A program made the position numbers and the translations under genes. The notes under the pieces were generated by a model. It did not search any database, was not told the DNA's origin, and was given only the letters and a program-made list of their open reading frames with translations. Of a DNA stretch of 64,000 nucleotides, positions 63,639 through 64,000 are shown in pieces. This DNA comes from Bacteroidota bacterium (GTDB lineage: Bacteria; Bacteroidota; Bacteroidia; Sphingobacteriales; Sphingobacteriaceae): contig JABDDX010000002.1 in NCBI GenBank assembly GCA_013287375.1, forward strand, positions 1-64,000, written 5' to 3'. Positions within the stretch are counted from its first letter, which is position 1; every line of letters starts with the position of its first letter.

Positions 63639-64000
63639 TATTCTCTTAAAATATTTCCCTAATACTACTCCGCAGCAACAGCAGCAGTTTGAACAATTGC
63701 CCGGGTTGTATAACTTTTGGAATAACCAGATCAACGTTATTTCGCGGAAAGATATTGACCAGCTTTACGAGCGCCACGTACTGCATTCGCTTGGTATAGC
63801 TAAAGTGATAAACTTTTTACCCGGCGAAAACGTACTTGACGTAGGTACAGGTGGTGGTTTTCCCGGTATTCCACTGGCTATTTTATTCCCCGAAACGCAG
63901 TTTTTTTTGGTCGATTCCATCGGCAAAAAAATAAAAGTGGTTAAAGAAGTAGCCTCTGCACTTGGTCTTCAAAACCTTAAAGCAGAGCATTTACGAGCCG
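63628..64000 (+). CDS. rsmG: 16S rRNA (guanine-527-N7)-methyltransferase, partial
   Basis: The window end cuts this gene; I see the first 124 codons from the ATG at 63628, which overlaps the sigma-factor stop. The N-terminus has a Gln run, then the conserved 'LPGLYNFWNNQINVISRKDI' and 'YERHVLHSLGIAKV', and SAM motif I 'LDVGTGGGFPGIPLAILFP'. These identify RsmG (GidB), which methylates G527 of 16S rRNA. Confidence 0.93.
   Translation, partial: MTSNILLKYFPNTTPQQQQQFEQLPGLYNFWNNQINVISRKDIDQLYERHVLHSLGIAKVINFLPGENVLDVGTGGGFPGIPLAILFPETQFFLVDSIGKKIKVVKEVASALGLQNLKAEHLRA

Noticed and set aside
1-64000. CRISPR array, transposase, integrase or rRNA
   Set aside because: I looked for regular repeat-spacer patterns, DDE or tyrosine recombinase motifs and rRNA landmarks and saw none.

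Overview
The window looks like a chromosomal segment of a Bacteroidota bacterium, most likely family Sphingobacteriaceae (Mucilaginibacter/Pedobacter-like). The basis is a SecDF fusion, a CcoN-CcoO fusion, DUF3276 and DUF1573 proteins, a leucine dehydrogenase-nusB-yajC-ybbR-coaE gene string, TAnnTTTG-like promoters and weak Shine-Dalgarno sites. Genus is inference only.

Region 1 (1-24.2 kb) looks by eye richer in G+C and reads as a low-oxygen respiration and fermentation block. It starts with a Crp/Fnr regulator cut by the window edge, two related SAM methyltransferase-like genes (the second ends in what looks like the tail of a Crp/Fnr protein), a YoaK/DUF1275 membrane protein, a tandem universal stress protein and a 593-residue protein of unknown function. 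A tightly overlapping plus-strand operon follows for cbb3 cytochrome oxidase and its assembly: ccoI, ccoS, ccoNO, ccoQ, ccoP, ccoG, fixH and a TauE/SafE-like protein. A minus-strand set then carries an aldehyde dehydrogenase, a VIT1/CCC1-like protein, acetate kinase, phosphoketolase, a proton P-type ATPase and a 5'-truncated hemN. Phosphoketolase and acetate kinase together give ATP and acetate from sugar phosphates; the ATPase could handle protons; hemN supplies heme without oxygen. A histidine-kinase fragment and a 58-residue SHOCT protein lie before a tRNA-Arg(CCG), whose 3' end faces this block. That arrangement fits an island boundary, although no integrase or att repeat was seen.

Region 2 (24.8-49.9 kb) is mostly core genome: ychF, a DUF3276 protein, an ABC exporter, then leucine dehydrogenase, nusB, a DUF1573 lipoprotein, yajC, ybbR, coaE, an MBL-fold exonuclease-like protein, a small Cys-rich protein and MarR. 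Next come a PAP2 phosphatase, a phosphoglucosamine mutase, a frameshifted four-helix-bundle gene flanked by related inverted repeats, and cysteine desulfurase. A FadR/GntR regulator with a perfect 15-bp inverted repeat in its promoter precedes TauE and DUF1634 membrane proteins. accD, fructose-bisphosphate aldolase, a GNAT enzyme, HMG-CoA lyase and NDH-2 follow.

Region 3 (50-64 kb) holds secDF; a thyA-antitoxin-doc-folA string in which a toxin-antitoxin pair sits between two folate/thymidylate genes; ispE; a beta-hydroxyacid dehydrogenase; a LapA-like protein; an AT-rich gap of about 850 bp; a tgt-lptG/F-like-EamA operon; and an overlapping glycosyltransferase, ECF sigma factor and rsmG set cut by the window end. 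Several perfect inverted repeats of REP or terminator type sit between genes. No CRISPR array, transposase, integrase or rRNA was seen. No clearly new defence or biosynthetic system was found. The best leads are the methyltransferase-Crp chimera, the truncated hemN junction, the 593-residue oxidase-linked protein, the GntR operator and the repeat family around the four-helix-bundle gene.
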